A stretch of DNA of 64,000 bases from assembly GCA_050012855.1 (NCBI GenBank), contig JBEKGJ010000018.1:15938-79937 (forward strand), written 5' to 3'. Shown in pieces: positions 1-9,653 of the stretch; positions within the stretch are counted from its first letter, which is position 1, and every line of letters starts with the position of its first letter. Below the pieces are notes generated by a model. It did no database searches and was not told the DNA's origin. It saw only the letters and a list, made by a program, of their open reading frames with translations. A program made the position numbers and the translations under genes. This stretch comes from JAJXZJ01 sp050012855 (lineage in GTDB: Bacteria; Verrucomicrobiota; Verrucomicrobiia; Limisphaerales; J093).

Positions 1-632
1 GAAGCGGTTTTGGTGACATCCAGAAGCCCGCCACTCTGGCGGAGCAGGTATTCGAGCAGGGCATTGAAGCGGTTCAGGTCGCGGAACTCGAACAGACGGT
101 GGATGTCGCGAGCGAAGAAGGAGTCCATCCACTCGCGGTAGAACGCCGCCGGCTTGCTGGGGGCGAGGAGCGCTTGGGGGAGGCCGCCGTGGAACAGCCT
201 TTGTTGCAGGCTCACGCCACCGAAGGCGGACAGTTCGCTCCACGACACAGGCGGCAAATGCACGACGCGTTTCCGGCCAGTCAGGGTGTCACGGAACTTC
301 TTGCTCGCGGCCAACGTGGACGAGCCGGTGGCGAGGATCTTGAGGTGCGGGAAAGCGTCGGCCCCGATTTTGAGCACACGGCTGGGGTCCTTGAGTTGAT
401 GGACTTCGTCGAACACCACGATCGGTTTGGTGCAGGCCTTGAAGAACAAGGATGGGTTCTTGACCGCGTCCTCCGCTTCCGGCTGGTCGCATTCGATGAA
501 CAGTGTCTGGTCGGGTCCCAGGCTCTGGGCGAGGGTGGACTTTCCCGCTCGGCGCACTCCTGCCAGCCAGGCGATCGGGACGGATTGCCAGGCTTCACGC
601 AACCGATTGATCCAGAATGGTCTTGGAAACAT
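1..632 (-). CDS. P-loop ATPase, AAA_14/DUF4143 type (partial, runs off left edge)
   Basis: Translating the minus strand from the ATG at 632 gives 210 codons without a stop up to the window edge. The protein starts MFPRPFWINRLREAW and has a Walker A motif GVRRAGKST near residue 26 and a Walker B-like segment PIVVFDEVHQL near residue 68, followed by ATGSSTLAASKK, a sensor-like stretch. This order is typical of the AAA_14 ATPases that carry a C-terminal DUF4143 domain, often single genes of unknown role in genome islands. The ATG is preceded at 6-8 bases by a -10-like hexamer, so the mRNA may be leaderless. The C-terminal half lies outside the window. Family call is good, biological role unknown. 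Confidence 0.8.
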   Translation of the reverse strand, partial: MFPRPFWINRLREAWQSVPIAWLAGVRRAGKSTLAQSLGPDQTLFIECDQPEAEDAVKNPSLFFKACTKPIVVFDEVHQLKDPSRVLKIGADAFPHLKILATGSSTLAASKKFRDTLTGRKRVVHLPPVSWSELSAFGGVSLQQRLFHGGLPQALLAPSKPAAFYREWMDSFFARDIHRLFEFRDLNRFNALLEYLLRQSGGLLDVTKTA

Positions 633-640
633 GCTAGAAT

Positions 641-669
641 ACTATGCTCAAAGTGGGACTTTGTGTAAA
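641..669 (-). promoter_or_regulatory. promoter of the DUF4143-type ATPase gene with an inverted repeat in the spacer
   Basis: On the minus strand TTTACA (669-664) is followed by exactly 17 bases and CATAGT (646-641), then 8 bases and the ATG at 632. The spacer contains the perfect inverted repeat CAAAGT-CCC-ACTTTG (649-663), a possible operator. A start site near 633-634 would give an mRNA with almost no leader. Confidence 0.5.
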
Positions 670-1694
670 GTATAACTGCCTAAAGTTTTCGGCACGATCA
701 TCAACATGCCCAGCGTGGTGACTTCGGGATCGCGGACGGCGTCGCGAGCGTCGAGGTCATCGCGGCGTTTTTTGAAAAGCGTGAGGACGGTTTGCGCCTC
801 GTGGCGCAACGCTACTGGTTGTGAATTGTCGCTGGCGAATCCTGCGAGGCGTTCCAACGGGTCGGCCAGGCGTGCCCAAGGGGCTGGGGATGGAGGCGGC
901 GAATCAGCGAGACGGGGGGATGGCGAAGCGAAAGAGAACGTCCGCGCTCCGGCAAAGAGGTCCGCTTGCACGGCCAGTTGGCCCCGGTCGGCGATGATCT
1001 CGCGGGCACGGGATTCGAGCCAGTCTTGGAGGCGGTCGCGGTCGTGGCCGAGTTCCGCGCGTCGGCGATGAAGGACGTCCGCGGCGATGGGGCCAAAGTG
1101 CCGCCGGGCGGCGGCAAGCGCGGTGGCTTCGGCATTGTCCGCCCACAGCGCGAAGTGGTTTTTCCAAACGTCACGGGTGTTGATGGCATTCGCGGGGTCG
1201 GCGAGTGACAGCCAGCGTTCGCTGCTGGAAATGAATTCGGTGACAGCGGGCGGACGCACAAGGACCGCGAGCACCTGCTCGAATTCGCGCCCGGCCCGGC
1301 TGTGGATGCGACCAAGGAAAATGAACAGGAGCGTGGGCTCGGTCGCGTCACCGGCGACGGCGCTGATGCGCTGGTCAACCGACATGGCCGTGCCGCCCAG
1401 CGCGAGGTGGCGCACGCGGTCGAGGGCACGGCGAACGACCAGGTCAATCAGATGCCGCAGCGAGCGCCCAAACCGGTCCAACCGCCAGACCAGCAGGGTG
1501 TCGCCGGACACCAGATGCCGGAGGCAGGCGTCCAGACCCGGCCGGACCTGCTTGGCACCCGAGATCTTGTCGGTGAAGAGGTCCTTCTTGCCGACCCCGG
1601 CGTTTCGGAGGGCATCCAACTGGAGTTGGAGGTCCTGATCGGTGGTGCTGACCCGTGCGTAACCTACTAACCGCGTGCATGTTTGAGCGTTCAT
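648..1694 (-). pseudogene. chimeric ORF: serine recombinase N-terminus joined to a helicase C-terminus
   Basis: From the ATG at 1694 the first ~80 residues are a serine resolvase catalytic N-terminus: RLVGYARVSTTDQ with the nucleophile Ser, and LLVWRLDRFGRSLRHLIDLV with the Arg motif. After IDLV (about 1440-1460) resolvase similarity stops. The remaining ~265 residues, in the same frame, resemble the C-terminal tail of large SNF2-type helicases such as DISARM DrmD (segments LLFIFLGRIHSRAGREFEQV, LQDWLESRAREI, TLGMLMIVP). That family name is from memory and tentative. Neither part can be complete: the resolvase lacks its helix E and DNA-binding domain, and the helicase lacks its motor domains. 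The frame extends upstream to 1973, but that part resembles nothing. Probably the scar of an insertion or deletion in a lost defence or mobile locus. Confidence 0.65.
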
Positions 1695-1954
1695 GTGTCT
1701 CAAAGTACGGTGCTCAGGAGTTGTTAATCCACTGAAACTCGGGACGCCTTTCTGACACGGCCGACCCCAGAATACCGCCGGTGGACGCCGCGGCGGTGTG
1801 CAGCGTGTCAGGATACGAACGTTTAATGGGACGCTATGCGGGACGGGAGACCCCGGTAGGCACCAAGATGGGCACCAATTGAGTAGGTTTTGTCCTCGGA
1901 TTCTGGAGGGGGTTGCTCGCCTGATTCCTTCCTCCTCGGCTGCACCGACGGTTC

Positions 1955-1973
1955 TTGCCAAGCGGCTTGGCAA
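1955..1973. promoter_or_regulatory. perfect 19-bp palindrome, possible operator
   Basis: TTGCCAAGC-G-GCTTGGCAA has 9-bp arms around one central base. It lies about 205 bp before the ATG of the Tat oxidoreductase gene (2178). The rest of 1695-2177 shows no gene that I can support. Related TTGCCA/TGGCAA half-sites occur again at 3576-3593, before the next gene. No T-run follows, so a terminator is unlikely. Confidence 0.3.
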
Positions 1974-2177
1974 GCGTAACCTCCCAGTGTGAACCAGCCT
2001 GGCAAATCAGCAAGGCTATGGGTTGCGGACGTGGTTCTCGAACAACGCGTACAATATCCGATGCGCATGACACGCTCAATGGGCTCTGCGAACGGTGGCG
2101 AAGCGATGGTGCGCCTGCCGATGCAGCATCCGGTCAGTCGATCAAACCCCCATGCCAAAGTGAGAAGGGACCCCCTC

Positions 2178-3503
2178 ATGAACGACCACCCTCGTCGTCC
2201 GCTCACGCGGCGCCGGTTTTTGACACGCGGGGTGATGGGGGCGAGTGCGGCGGCGCTGCCGTGCTTGATTCCGGCTTCTGTGCTGGGGCGTAACGGAGTC
2301 GTGGCCCCCAGCGAACGCATCGTGATGGCCTCCATCGGGGTCGGCGGTCGCGGTTCCTATGATTTGACTCAGCTCCTGTCCCTGCCGGATGTGCAGATGG
2401 TGGCCGTTTGCGATGTCTTGAAACGCCAGCGCCTGGCGGCCAAGAACATGGTTGACACCAAACTGGGCAACAAGGATTGCGCAGTCTATGGCGATTTTCG
2501 CCAATTATTGGCCGAGCGGACCGATGTGGATGCCGTGTTGATTGCCACGGGCGACCGCTGGCACGCGCTGGCCTCGGTGCTCGCAATGCGGGCCGGCAAG
2601 GATGTCTATTGCGAGAAACCGGCGTGTCTCACGATGGCGCAGGGGCGGATGGTCGTGGAGGCCGCCCGGCGGTATGGCCGGGTCTATCAAACCGGCGCCC
2701 AGCGGCTCAGCGAGCCGCATCATGTGTTTGCCATCGAAATGGCCCGAACCGGCCAACTGGGCCCGGTGCATACCGTTTACGCTGATTGTCGTTGGCGCGA
2801 CGGATTGCGTCATGACTGGTTGCCGGCGGAACCGGAACCGCCCAAGGATGAACTGGACTGGGATCTTTTCCTCGGTCCCAGTCCCTGGAGACCCTACAAC
2901 CGGGGTTATCTGAGCTCCGGGTGGTATCACTTCTACGATTTCGCCACCGATGTGGCGATGTGGGGCGCGCACTCGGTTGCCCAGGCCCTCGCCGGACTTG
3001 ATATGACGAACGTGTCCTCCATCGAGTTCGGTTATGAGGGGCCGGATGCGACGATGGTCACGCGGCTGTCCAACGGGGTGAAACTGGTTCTGTTCCGGGT
3101 CGCCGGCTCGGTTTGGGACCCGTGCAAGCTCTGGCATGGCGCCTGCGGTGAGCGGTTCGATGGTCCCGAAGGATGGGCGGCGGCCGCCGATGGGTATTCG
3201 GCACCGGATGTCTCATCGCCGAAACTGTTGGACGGATATAGAACGCTGCTGGCGGATTACACGGCCCGGACACGACGGCCCTTGAACCACGTGCAGGATT
3301 TCCTTGACTGCATCCGGTCGCGCCGCCTCCCGGTGGCGAACCAGGATGTCATGTACCGATCCATGAACATCTGTCTGGCCGCCGACATCGGTGAGGAATT
3401 GAAGCGCAACCTGACCTTCGATCTGCGGAAGGCTGAGTTTGTCGGCGATCCTGAAGCCAACCGGCTGCGGTCCCGCGCGATGCGAGCCCCGTATATGGAC
3501 TGA
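2178..3503 (+). CDS. Tat-exported Gfo/Idh/MocA family oxidoreductase
   Basis: A 441-residue protein. The N-terminus MNDHPRRPLTRRRFLTRG is a twin-arginine signal (RRRFL), followed by a hydrophobic Ala-rich stretch. The Rossmann motif follows near residue 55 (SIGVGGRGSYDL), and the EKP motif of the Gfo/Idh/MocA family appears as YCEKPACLTM near residue 150, where the lysine is catalytic in this family. Such enzymes use NAD(P) on sugars or cyclitols; the Tat signal implies export with cofactor bound. I chose the ATG at 2178 because it sits on the Tat signal and is preceded by GAGAAGGGA at 2162-2170; longer in-frame starts to 1989 would place unrelated sequence before the signal. The substrate cannot be read from sequence. 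Neighbour downstream is a secreted beta-propeller protein. Confidence 0.85.
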   Translation: MNDHPRRPLTRRRFLTRGVMGASAAALPCLIPASVLGRNGVVAPSERIVMASIGVGGRGSYDLTQLLSLPDVQMVAVCDVLKRQRLAAKNMVDTKLGNKDCAVYGDFRQLLAERTDVDAVLIATGDRWHALASVLAMRAGKDVYCEKPACLTMAQGRMVVEAARRYGRVYQTGAQRLSEPHHVFAIEMARTGQLGPVHTVYADCRWRDGLRHDWLPAEPEPPKDELDWDLFLGPSPWRPYNRGYLSSGWYHFYDFATDVAMWGAHSVAQALAGLDMTNVSSIEFGYEGPDATMVTRLSNGVKLVLFRVAGSVWDPCKLWHGACGERFDGPEGWAAAADGYSAPDVSSPKLLDGYRTLLADYTARTRRPLNHVQDFLDCIRSRRLPVANQDVMYRSMNICLAADIGEELKRNLTFDLRKAEFVGDPEANRLRSRAMRAPYMD

Positions 3504-3575
3504 GGGAGACACGGCGCAGGGCGGTCTCCCAGACCCACACGTCAGATCTGTGTTCGCACATACTGCGCAATGCGA

Positions 3576-3593
3576 TTGCCATTGCAATGGCCA
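3576..3593. promoter_or_regulatory. palindrome with TTGCCA half-site upstream of the beta-propeller gene
   Basis: Within 3504-3841, a stretch without a gene, GCCATTGCAATGGC (3578-3591) is a perfect 14-bp palindrome, flanked to read TTGCCA-TTGCAA-TGGCCA. A further TTGC-ATTG-GCAA palindrome lies at about 3650-3661. Both resemble the arms of the 1955-1973 palindrome. Nothing else is recognised in this gap. Confidence 0.25.
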
Positions 3594-3841
3594 TCGAAGC
3601 TGATGCTGCCATCGGACCTGTTTATATTAACCGATTGATGTACCGTCTCTTGCATTGGCAACGAAGCCCGTTCATAACGAATCTCCATGAAAATGACACG
3701 TTCCACCGGAGGTGCACATCGCGCAGCCAAAGCTACACCGCATCCGGGAATCAGAGATTGTCCTGCGACTTGGGAGCTTCCCCACCGCAGAGCGGTGTGT
3801 TCCGGCCATGGCCTCGGAGGCACCAGTCGAAGCACCCCGAG

Positions 3842-5854
3842 ATGAACGGCTCCGTCGAAATCTGGCGCAAGATGCGTTCAGCCTACCGTGGTTTGAGCCT
3901 CTCGGCGTCCTTGGCTGGCGTGCATGCTCTTCTTCTGCTTTCGCTACCGGCGGGTGCCGAAACCGCAGATTTCGCCGAGGGACGGCACGCCAGCGATTGG
4001 CTGCGGCACCCGGTTTACGGCGATCCTTCGTTCGATGCCTTCCAGCGCCTGCCGGGCAACCCGATTCATCGTGGGGCGCCACCGTTCGAGTGGCCGGTTA
4101 ATGGGTTCTTATTCCCCGACCCGACCAGCGGACACTGGTACGTCTTTGTTGGGGATTATGGTAAAGGCTACGTGACCCCGCCCAGCCGCTGCCTGCTCTA
4201 CCGGTCCGCCGACCATGGCCTGAGTTGGACCAACCTCGGCGTTGTCCTGCATGGCGATCTGCTAACGTTCGACCGCGGCGGGCACACGCCGGATGTCAGC
4301 GTGGTCTATGCCGACGGCCGCTATCACATGGTCTATGATTGGGGCCAGCCCGATTTCAACGCTGAAGGCGGGTTGGCCTACGCTTGGGCGGAACGGCCCG
4401 AAGGCCCTTGGCACCGCGCGCCCCAGCCCATCACGCGCAACTCCACGCTGTCCAAACTGTCCGGTCGCTATCAACGGACCTACGCGGCCACCCTGTTGCG
4501 CCGCCAGCACGACTGGCTGATTCTCGCCATGATGGACCGGGCCCCGCACAGTTGGGCGCTCTTCGCGATGACGGCACCCAAGCCCGAGGGGCCTTATTCG
4601 GACCGCCGGTTGGTGCGGCAGGTGGAAGGGGACTACTTTCATCCGCCCCTGCTCGAGTTCTACCCGGCCTTCGCGCACAACGGCTTCGTGTACGCGCCGG
4701 CCACCTCGGTGGCCCTCAACCGCGATTTCAACGCCTTGTTCCGCGCACCCATCGAGCGCGCCGGGGAACCTACAGCTTGGGCCTTGTCTCAATGCGGGTC
4801 GGTCTGGCACTCCGAGGGTCGGGAGGCCGAGCATTTTGGCATCTGGGGGCAGACCTTCTCCGGTTTCGTGGATGCGCGGGGCACGTTGCACGCCATGTTT
4901 CCCAGTCGCGATGCGGAGGGGCGCGGCACGATCAACCTCGCGCAACGGCCGTGGAATGAACCTCTCCGCAGCCACGGGTTTGTGCTCAGCGGTCATCAGG
5001 GGCCGGCGCTCACGCTGTTGCGGCGGGCCTACGACGATTTCGCGCTCGATGCGGCGTTGCGGCTGCGGGGCACCCTTCGAGTGTTGCTGGACTATGCCGC
5101 GCCTTTGGGACCGAACATGCCTGCGTCCGATGCCACCCTGCACCCGCTCATGAACACGCGCCATTGGGGCTTGGAATTCACCTCGGGCCAATGGCGCCTG
5201 CTCCGCCAGGACGCTGCCGGGCGGTCGGAGATAATCTGCTCAGGTCCACTCGGGGAGGGGCAGCAGCGAACCGTGCAAGTCCGACGCCGGGTGGGCCAAC
5301 TGGCCATCAGGGTGGACGGGCGCGAGCTCTGGGCCGGCCGGTTACCGGCCAGTGAGAACTTCGGCTCAACCGGCGTGCTGGGCTTGCGCCTGGAGGCAGA
5401 CAGCCATGTTGTCGTCGAACGGTTCGAGGTTCAGGGCACGCCGAAGCCAGCGCGGATGAACTTTCTCTGGACCGAAGCATTGCTTGGCGCCGGGGAATCG
5501 CCGGCGGATTGGGCCGAAAGCAGAGAAGCGGGCTTTCGTTACGCTTCCGGCACGGTCTCGAAAGTGGCATCCGCTCGGGTGAAGTGGAATGTCATTGGCC
5601 ACAGTCTCCGGCTGTGGTCCCCGCGCGGTCCCGGCTACGGCAGTGCAGAGCTCCGGGTGGACGGGCGAGCCGCGGCCATACTCGACTTCCACGCGGACCA
5701 GGAAGTCGAATCCCAGCCTGTCTGGTCGGCGACGGGCCTTCCCGACAGTCCTCACGCAGTCGTGGTCGTGGCAAAGTCCGGGAATGTCCCCGTGGATTCT
5801 CTGGAGACAATCGCCGGTCCCAGCCAGGCAAAGACCGGTTCCGAGGCGCGGTAG
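3842..5854 (+). CDS. secreted beta-propeller protein, GH43/GH117-like fold, with C-terminal beta-sandwich
   Basis: About 670 residues from the ATG at 3842; an alternative ATG at 3872 starts directly at the signal peptide (MRSAYRGLSLSASLAG then LLLLSLPAGAETADF). Residues ~60-400 contain repeated blade-like segments (FLFPDPTSGHWYVFVGDYG, DVSVVYADGRYHMVYDWG, WGQTFSGFVDARGTLHAMF) as seen in five-bladed propeller glycosidases. Residues ~430-560 look like a concanavalin-like or DUF1080-like sandwich (VLLDYAAPLG, LAIRVDGRELWAG, ADSHVVVERFEV). The tail contains another beta-rich segment. Longer starts as far as 3587 contain no signal and look non-coding. Probably a periplasmic or secreted glycoside hydrolase-like protein; I did not identify catalytic acids with confidence. 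It follows the Tat oxidoreductase on the same strand after a 338-base gap, so it may have its own promoter. Confidence 0.7.
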   Translation: MNGSVEIWRKMRSAYRGLSLSASLAGVHALLLLSLPAGAETADFAEGRHASDWLRHPVYGDPSFDAFQRLPGNPIHRGAPPFEWPVNGFLFPDPTSGHWYVFVGDYGKGYVTPPSRCLLYRSADHGLSWTNLGVVLHGDLLTFDRGGHTPDVSVVYADGRYHMVYDWGQPDFNAEGGLAYAWAERPEGPWHRAPQPITRNSTLSKLSGRYQRTYAATLLRRQHDWLILAMMDRAPHSWALFAMTAPKPEGPYSDRRLVRQVEGDYFHPPLLEFYPAFAHNGFVYAPATSVALNRDFNALFRAPIERAGEPTAWALSQCGSVWHSEGREAEHFGIWGQTFSGFVDARGTLHAMFPSRDAEGRGTINLAQRPWNEPLRSHGFVLSGHQGPALTLLRRAYDDFALDAALRLRGTLRVLLDYAAPLGPNMPASDATLHPLMNTRHWGLEFTSGQWRLLRQDAAGRSEIICSGPLGEGQQRTVQVRRRVGQLAIRVDGRELWAGRLPASENFGSTGVLGLRLEADSHVVVERFEVQGTPKPARMNFLWTEALLGAGESPADWAESREAGFRYASGTVSKVASARVKWNVIGHSLRLWSPRGPGYGSAELRVDGRAAAILDFHADQEVESQPVWSATGLPDSPHAVVVVAKSGNVPVDSLETIAGPSQAKTGSEAR

Positions 5855-6126
5855 CTACTCGGAGTCCATTCCCGAACACGGTTTCCAGCGGGAGCAGCTT
5901 TGGGCGTGTTACCAGATGATCGGTTTGTAACACCGCCCGTCTGGATGACAGCCAAGGCCCCTTCCAGTTTCTCGCTGATGATCTGATGCGTCGGAGCAGG
6001 GGCATACGCGGCTACAGTTGCAGCCAGTGCTGCTTGCCGCCTGCTCGGATTGTTGGCTTCCGCCCAAGCCTATTGGATGTCCTGGATGATCCACCAAGCG
6101 GCCTGTCCGGGATCCACCAGCACGTT

Positions 6127-8781
6127 TCAAAACCCGCTGGCCGCACGCCACAACGCGTGATACTGCCTTTGACGCGCATCAGATGCGTTGGAGTATCCGT
6201 CCAACACTTTTGCCAAGCCGTCGCACAGTTTGGCGGTGGTGCTCAAGTACAATCGGTCCGCGGTCGCGGCGGACCTCGCCGGCAGCCGAGGCAGCGTGCC
6301 CGCTGCGAGTCCCATAACACGTTCATGGGCGGCGACTAGGCACTGCACTGCCAGCCGCGCATGAGCCGCTTCGTAAGTGTTGGCGTTACCCGCCTGGACC
6401 ATAGCTTGGTAAAAGCGTCGGACCCGGTCGACCTTGGCCAGGAGCATCTTGAGTTCCACTTCGGAGCTTGCCCTTGGTACCGAAGCCACGGGCTTGCCGT
6501 TCACGTAGAGCGCCGAACTGCCGTTGGCATCGACGGTCGCTGTTACGTGCGTCCACTCACCGGGCGTGAGCCTGGCCTCGAACGAAACCGTGCCCGAATC
6601 GCTGATCAGCCGCAGCGCATTGCCGGGGTAAGTATCGAACGTGTAACCGGTCGCTCCACCGACCGGGCATTTGTCGATGAGCCGACCTTTCGTCACCTCG
6701 GGACGGATGAGGGCGTACCAGGTTCCTCCCTTGGCGAGCGCGAGCGCGGGGGAGTTGGCGATTTCAAGATACCCCTCACCGTTGAGATGTACCGCCTTGC
6801 CGAACCGTGAGTCGACCACCTCGACGTGCCCCACGCTGCGGGCGACCGCAGCTTGGTCGACGGCATTGGGGAACACGCCAGCGGCCGACTTATCGAATAG
6901 CCAATGGCCAACGAGCGCGGCATCCTTGAACGCCGGGCCTTGGTCGTCTTGGCAAAGAGCGGCGATTTCATTGGCACCCAATGCTCGGTTGAAGACGCAT
7001 GCCCTAGCGATGTCGCCGGTGAAGCGGCTCCCGCCGTCGCTGTCGGCGCCAATTCGCAATGGAAGATCGGTTGCGGTGATCACATCCGGCAGGGTGGACG
7101 GTCGCCACTCCGCTGGGCCGGGCAGGGTCGGCACGGACTGGTCCAGCTTGGGCGCCTTGAACGGGTGCGATTTCGCGTTGCCGGCCAGGATCTGCACGGC
7201 GGCCACCTCGGGAGTTGATTCATACGGCAAGAAGACGGAGTGCGCGTCGAAGGATTTCCACGGTTTGCCGTTCACCAACACGGCGGTGATGGGGCCGTGA
7301 CCGCTGAGCGCGAGGTAGAGCCGTTTGTGGCCGAAGCGGATTGGAAACTTCTGCTCCAGTCGGGCGATGCCGTCGGGCAGGTGCGGCACGAGGGTCAGCC
7401 CTTCCGCACCGTAAAGATACTCAAACAGTCCGCGGATCAGGCCGGCCGGGGCGCCGAAGGCATCGTAGGTGAGGTTGATCGGTTCGCCGGGCTGATAGAC
7501 GGCGCCGCCGAAGGCGACCAGCGGGTTGTCCATCCGGAATTGGCGGGCGAAGGTCAGGATCTGCTGCATGGCCCGACGGGCGTCGTCGTAGGCGCCCAGA
7601 CGGTAGTACGCCATGATCATCCGGGCTTCGCAGGTGGTCCAGTGGCCACCGTTGACCCAGGTGCCGAAGCCCCAGAGCCCTTGCGGCGCTTCGTACATAT
7701 CGTCGAGCGAAGGGCAGTTGGCCACGATGAGGTCGTGCGGGCGCAGGCCGGGGATGGAGGCAATTTTGCGGAGGATCTGCCGCGCCTGTGTCTCCCCGAC
7801 GACCCGGAAGCAGATGGCATCGTGGTTCGGGGACGCCTCAAAGTAACCGTAGCGGGGAGCGCCATAGACGCCATGAAGAGTGCCGTCAGGGTCCATGGAC
7901 TTGACCAAATAACCTTCGGCCGTGGTCAGCCGCTCGAGTCCTTGGCGTGCGGAGGCACGGCGCTTGACCCAGAGCTCGGCTTGCGCGGTCCGCCCGGCGA
8001 GCTTCTCTAGTTCGCGGAGTCGGTCGAGGAAGGCGATGTACGTCACCGAAAGTCCGGTAAGGTAAGCCATGCCGTAGGTGCCGTCGGATTGCTTGTAGCC
8101 AGCGTAACTGGGGGCCAGCAAGTTCCCAGCGGGACCGGCGAGGAAGAGGTTGTTCTTCGGATCGCGGCGGGACTCGATGAAATTGGCGCAGCGTTCGAGC
8201 TTGGGCAGGTAGCGACCGATGGCCTCCCGATCCCGGCTGATTAAGAGCAACTCGGATTGCAGGACGCCGCCCGCCGCGGTGAACTCCACGCCCCAATCGT
8301 GGATGCTGACCCGGCCATCCCCTTGCCGGTGCATGGCCCAGGTTTCATTGGCGCAATCCATCAGGCAACCGTCCGGTGGGACCCAACTGTCCTTGCCATT
8401 CCAGACATAACGGGTCTTGCCGTCCCCCATCTTGGCGAACCAGAGGTCTTGGGAATGCTGGATGAAACTGACAAAGGGCTCCTCGTAGAACGGCAGAGCG
8501 GCGTAGGTGGTTCCGTAACTGTTCTGGACCCACCAGGCGCCCCAAGTCGGTCCTTCGACCAGGCCGTTCCACGATGGCATGTAGAGCATTGCCAGGTTCT
8601 GAAACTCGGCATCGGCGGCGCACATGCGTCGGGCGATGTCGAGCAATTGCAGGTATTCGCGGTCTCCTTCCCCGGCAAAGAACCAGCCATCGAACAAGTC
8701 TGCCACAGCGGTCGAAGAGGTCAGCAGGCACGCCGCCAGCACCCCGAGGTGAGTAAGAGCACGCAAAAGTTGTTTCATCAT
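6127..8781 (-). CDS. large secreted (alpha/alpha)6-barrel glycosidase-like protein with LamG domain
   Basis: An 884-residue protein starting at the double ATG 8781/8778 with a signal peptide (MMKQLLRALTHLGVLAACLL). Residues ~25-480 are rich in helices with aromatic motifs (WNGLVEGPTWGAWWVQNSYG, GLWGFGTWVNGGHWTTCEAR, YDAFGAPAGLIRGLFEYLYG) typical of six-hairpin glycosidases. Residues ~560-760 form a LamG/concanavalin-like domain (RFTGDIARACVFNRALGANE; ALVGHWLFDKSAAG; EWTHVTATVDANGSSALYVN). The last ~120 residues are helical. An upstream in-frame extension to 8883 has no signal features. It is transcribed toward the propeller gene; the 272 bases between them (5855-6126) contain nothing I recognise. 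Role is probably in polysaccharide breakdown; the exact family is not identified. Confidence 0.7.
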   Translation of the reverse strand: MMKQLLRALTHLGVLAACLLTSSTAVADLFDGWFFAGEGDREYLQLLDIARRMCAADAEFQNLAMLYMPSWNGLVEGPTWGAWWVQNSYGTTYAALPFYEEPFVSFIQHSQDLWFAKMGDGKTRYVWNGKDSWVPPDGCLMDCANETWAMHRQGDGRVSIHDWGVEFTAAGGVLQSELLLISRDREAIGRYLPKLERCANFIESRRDPKNNLFLAGPAGNLLAPSYAGYKQSDGTYGMAYLTGLSVTYIAFLDRLRELEKLAGRTAQAELWVKRRASARQGLERLTTAEGYLVKSMDPDGTLHGVYGAPRYGYFEASPNHDAICFRVVGETQARQILRKIASIPGLRPHDLIVANCPSLDDMYEAPQGLWGFGTWVNGGHWTTCEARMIMAYYRLGAYDDARRAMQQILTFARQFRMDNPLVAFGGAVYQPGEPINLTYDAFGAPAGLIRGLFEYLYGAEGLTLVPHLPDGIARLEQKFPIRFGHKRLYLALSGHGPITAVLVNGKPWKSFDAHSVFLPYESTPEVAAVQILAGNAKSHPFKAPKLDQSVPTLPGPAEWRPSTLPDVITATDLPLRIGADSDGGSRFTGDIARACVFNRALGANEIAALCQDDQGPAFKDAALVGHWLFDKSAAGVFPNAVDQAAVARSVGHVEVVDSRFGKAVHLNGEGYLEIANSPALALAKGGTWYALIRPEVTKGRLIDKCPVGGATGYTFDTYPGNALRLISDSGTVSFEARLTPGEWTHVTATVDANGSSALYVNGKPVASVPRASSEVELKMLLAKVDRVRRFYQAMVQAGNANTYEAAHARLAVQCLVAAHERVMGLAAGTLPRLPARSAATADRLYLSTTAKLCDGLAKVLDGYSNASDARQRQYHALWRAASGF

Positions 8782-8930
8782 CGGTTCGCAGTTCAGATAG
8801 GCGCTTTTGGCCCGTCGCGCGAGCCATTTTCCGGGCTGGAGATGGGAATCCTGTCCTCGAGTTTTATGGCGCTTGCGTCTCACTCGTCGACACCACGCAG
8901 ACTCCGGGCAATTCCGCTATCCAGGGTATC

Positions 8931-8968
8931 GGCACGGCGTTGCGTTCTGAACGTATTGTCGCCGTGCC
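8931..8968. repeat. inverted repeat with 9-bp arms, possible hairpin
   Basis: GGCACGGCG (8931-8939) and CGCCGTGCC (8960-8968) are exact complements separated by 20 bases, which themselves contain GTTC-T-GAAC. The element lies about 150 bp upstream of the minus-strand gene starting at 8781. The rest of 8782-9135 shows no gene. Function unknown. Confidence 0.3.
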
Positions 8969-9135
8969 CCAACGGCCCGCCCGTCGCCCTCATGAGGGCC
9001 ACTGCACTTTCCGACCGGCGTTTACAGTCCGGATAGGTCGTGTCCCGAAACGCTCGTTTTTCGACAGAGACTCGGCATTAACGGCTTCCGCCACGTCCAA
9101 GGCGGGTTTTCGTGTCAGATAGGCGTCTCGTGTTT

Positions 9136-9653
9136 CTATGGCTCAACAACGCGTCCGCACCACGTTGGGTGACACAAACCTTCAACACGGAGCACCTGCA
9201 CCATCACCTTCTTGCCAGCCTTGATGGCGTCGAACTCAACGGATGGCAGCAGCGCCAGCTTTCGCGCGTGGGCGGACTCCTTCTTCGTCACGCCGAGGTC
9301 GGCCAGCGTGGGCGCTGCTCCAGAAACCGGTGCCGCTGGGGTACCGGTTAGCCTCGGGTTCCCTCCCTTCGCCCGCTTCGTCGCCAGCAGCAGCAACCCC
9401 ATCTGCCGTTCGGCTTCCAAGGCATAGCCTGTGGCGTACTGGATCGCCTCCTTGCCCGGGGGATCGAGGCTGCCCCCGGCGAAACGCCCACCGAGACCGG
9501 GGAAGAGGCCGGCGTTGCCCCCGCCGACAGCCTCGAACGCATCGCGCGGCTGGCATCGACTTCCACTCCGCGATCCTCGCACCCGCGATCTTGGCGAGAC
9601 AGGCCGAGAGGCGGCGTGAGCACGGCCGGTTCCGCTTCGGTTACGGTTCTCAT
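9136..9653 (-). pseudogene. decayed phage/plasmid-type gene (ParB-like/small DNA-binding family)
   Basis: The 3' part (frame from 9582) encodes KEAIQYATGYALEAERQMG, then AKGGNPRLTGT and LADLGVTKKESAHARKLALL. This pattern (AERxxGxLL, KGGNP, LADLGxTKxxSxxxxxLAxLP) is common in small proteins of phages and plasmids. The 5' part lies in two other frames: MRTVTEAEPAVLTPPLG (ATG at 9653), then LAKIAGARIAEWKSMPAAR, then DAFEAVGGGNAG, which suggests two successive frameshifts. The C-terminus also leaves the family pattern after about FDAIKAGK. It lies just downstream of the tRNA-fMet terminator, a common landing site for mobile DNA. Not expected to be functional. Confidence 0.55.

Noticed and set aside
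1823..2335. Minus-strand ORFs over the palindrome and the start of the Tat oxidoreductase
   Set aside because: No family resemblance and in conflict with the Tat signal and Shine-Dalgarno on the plus strand.
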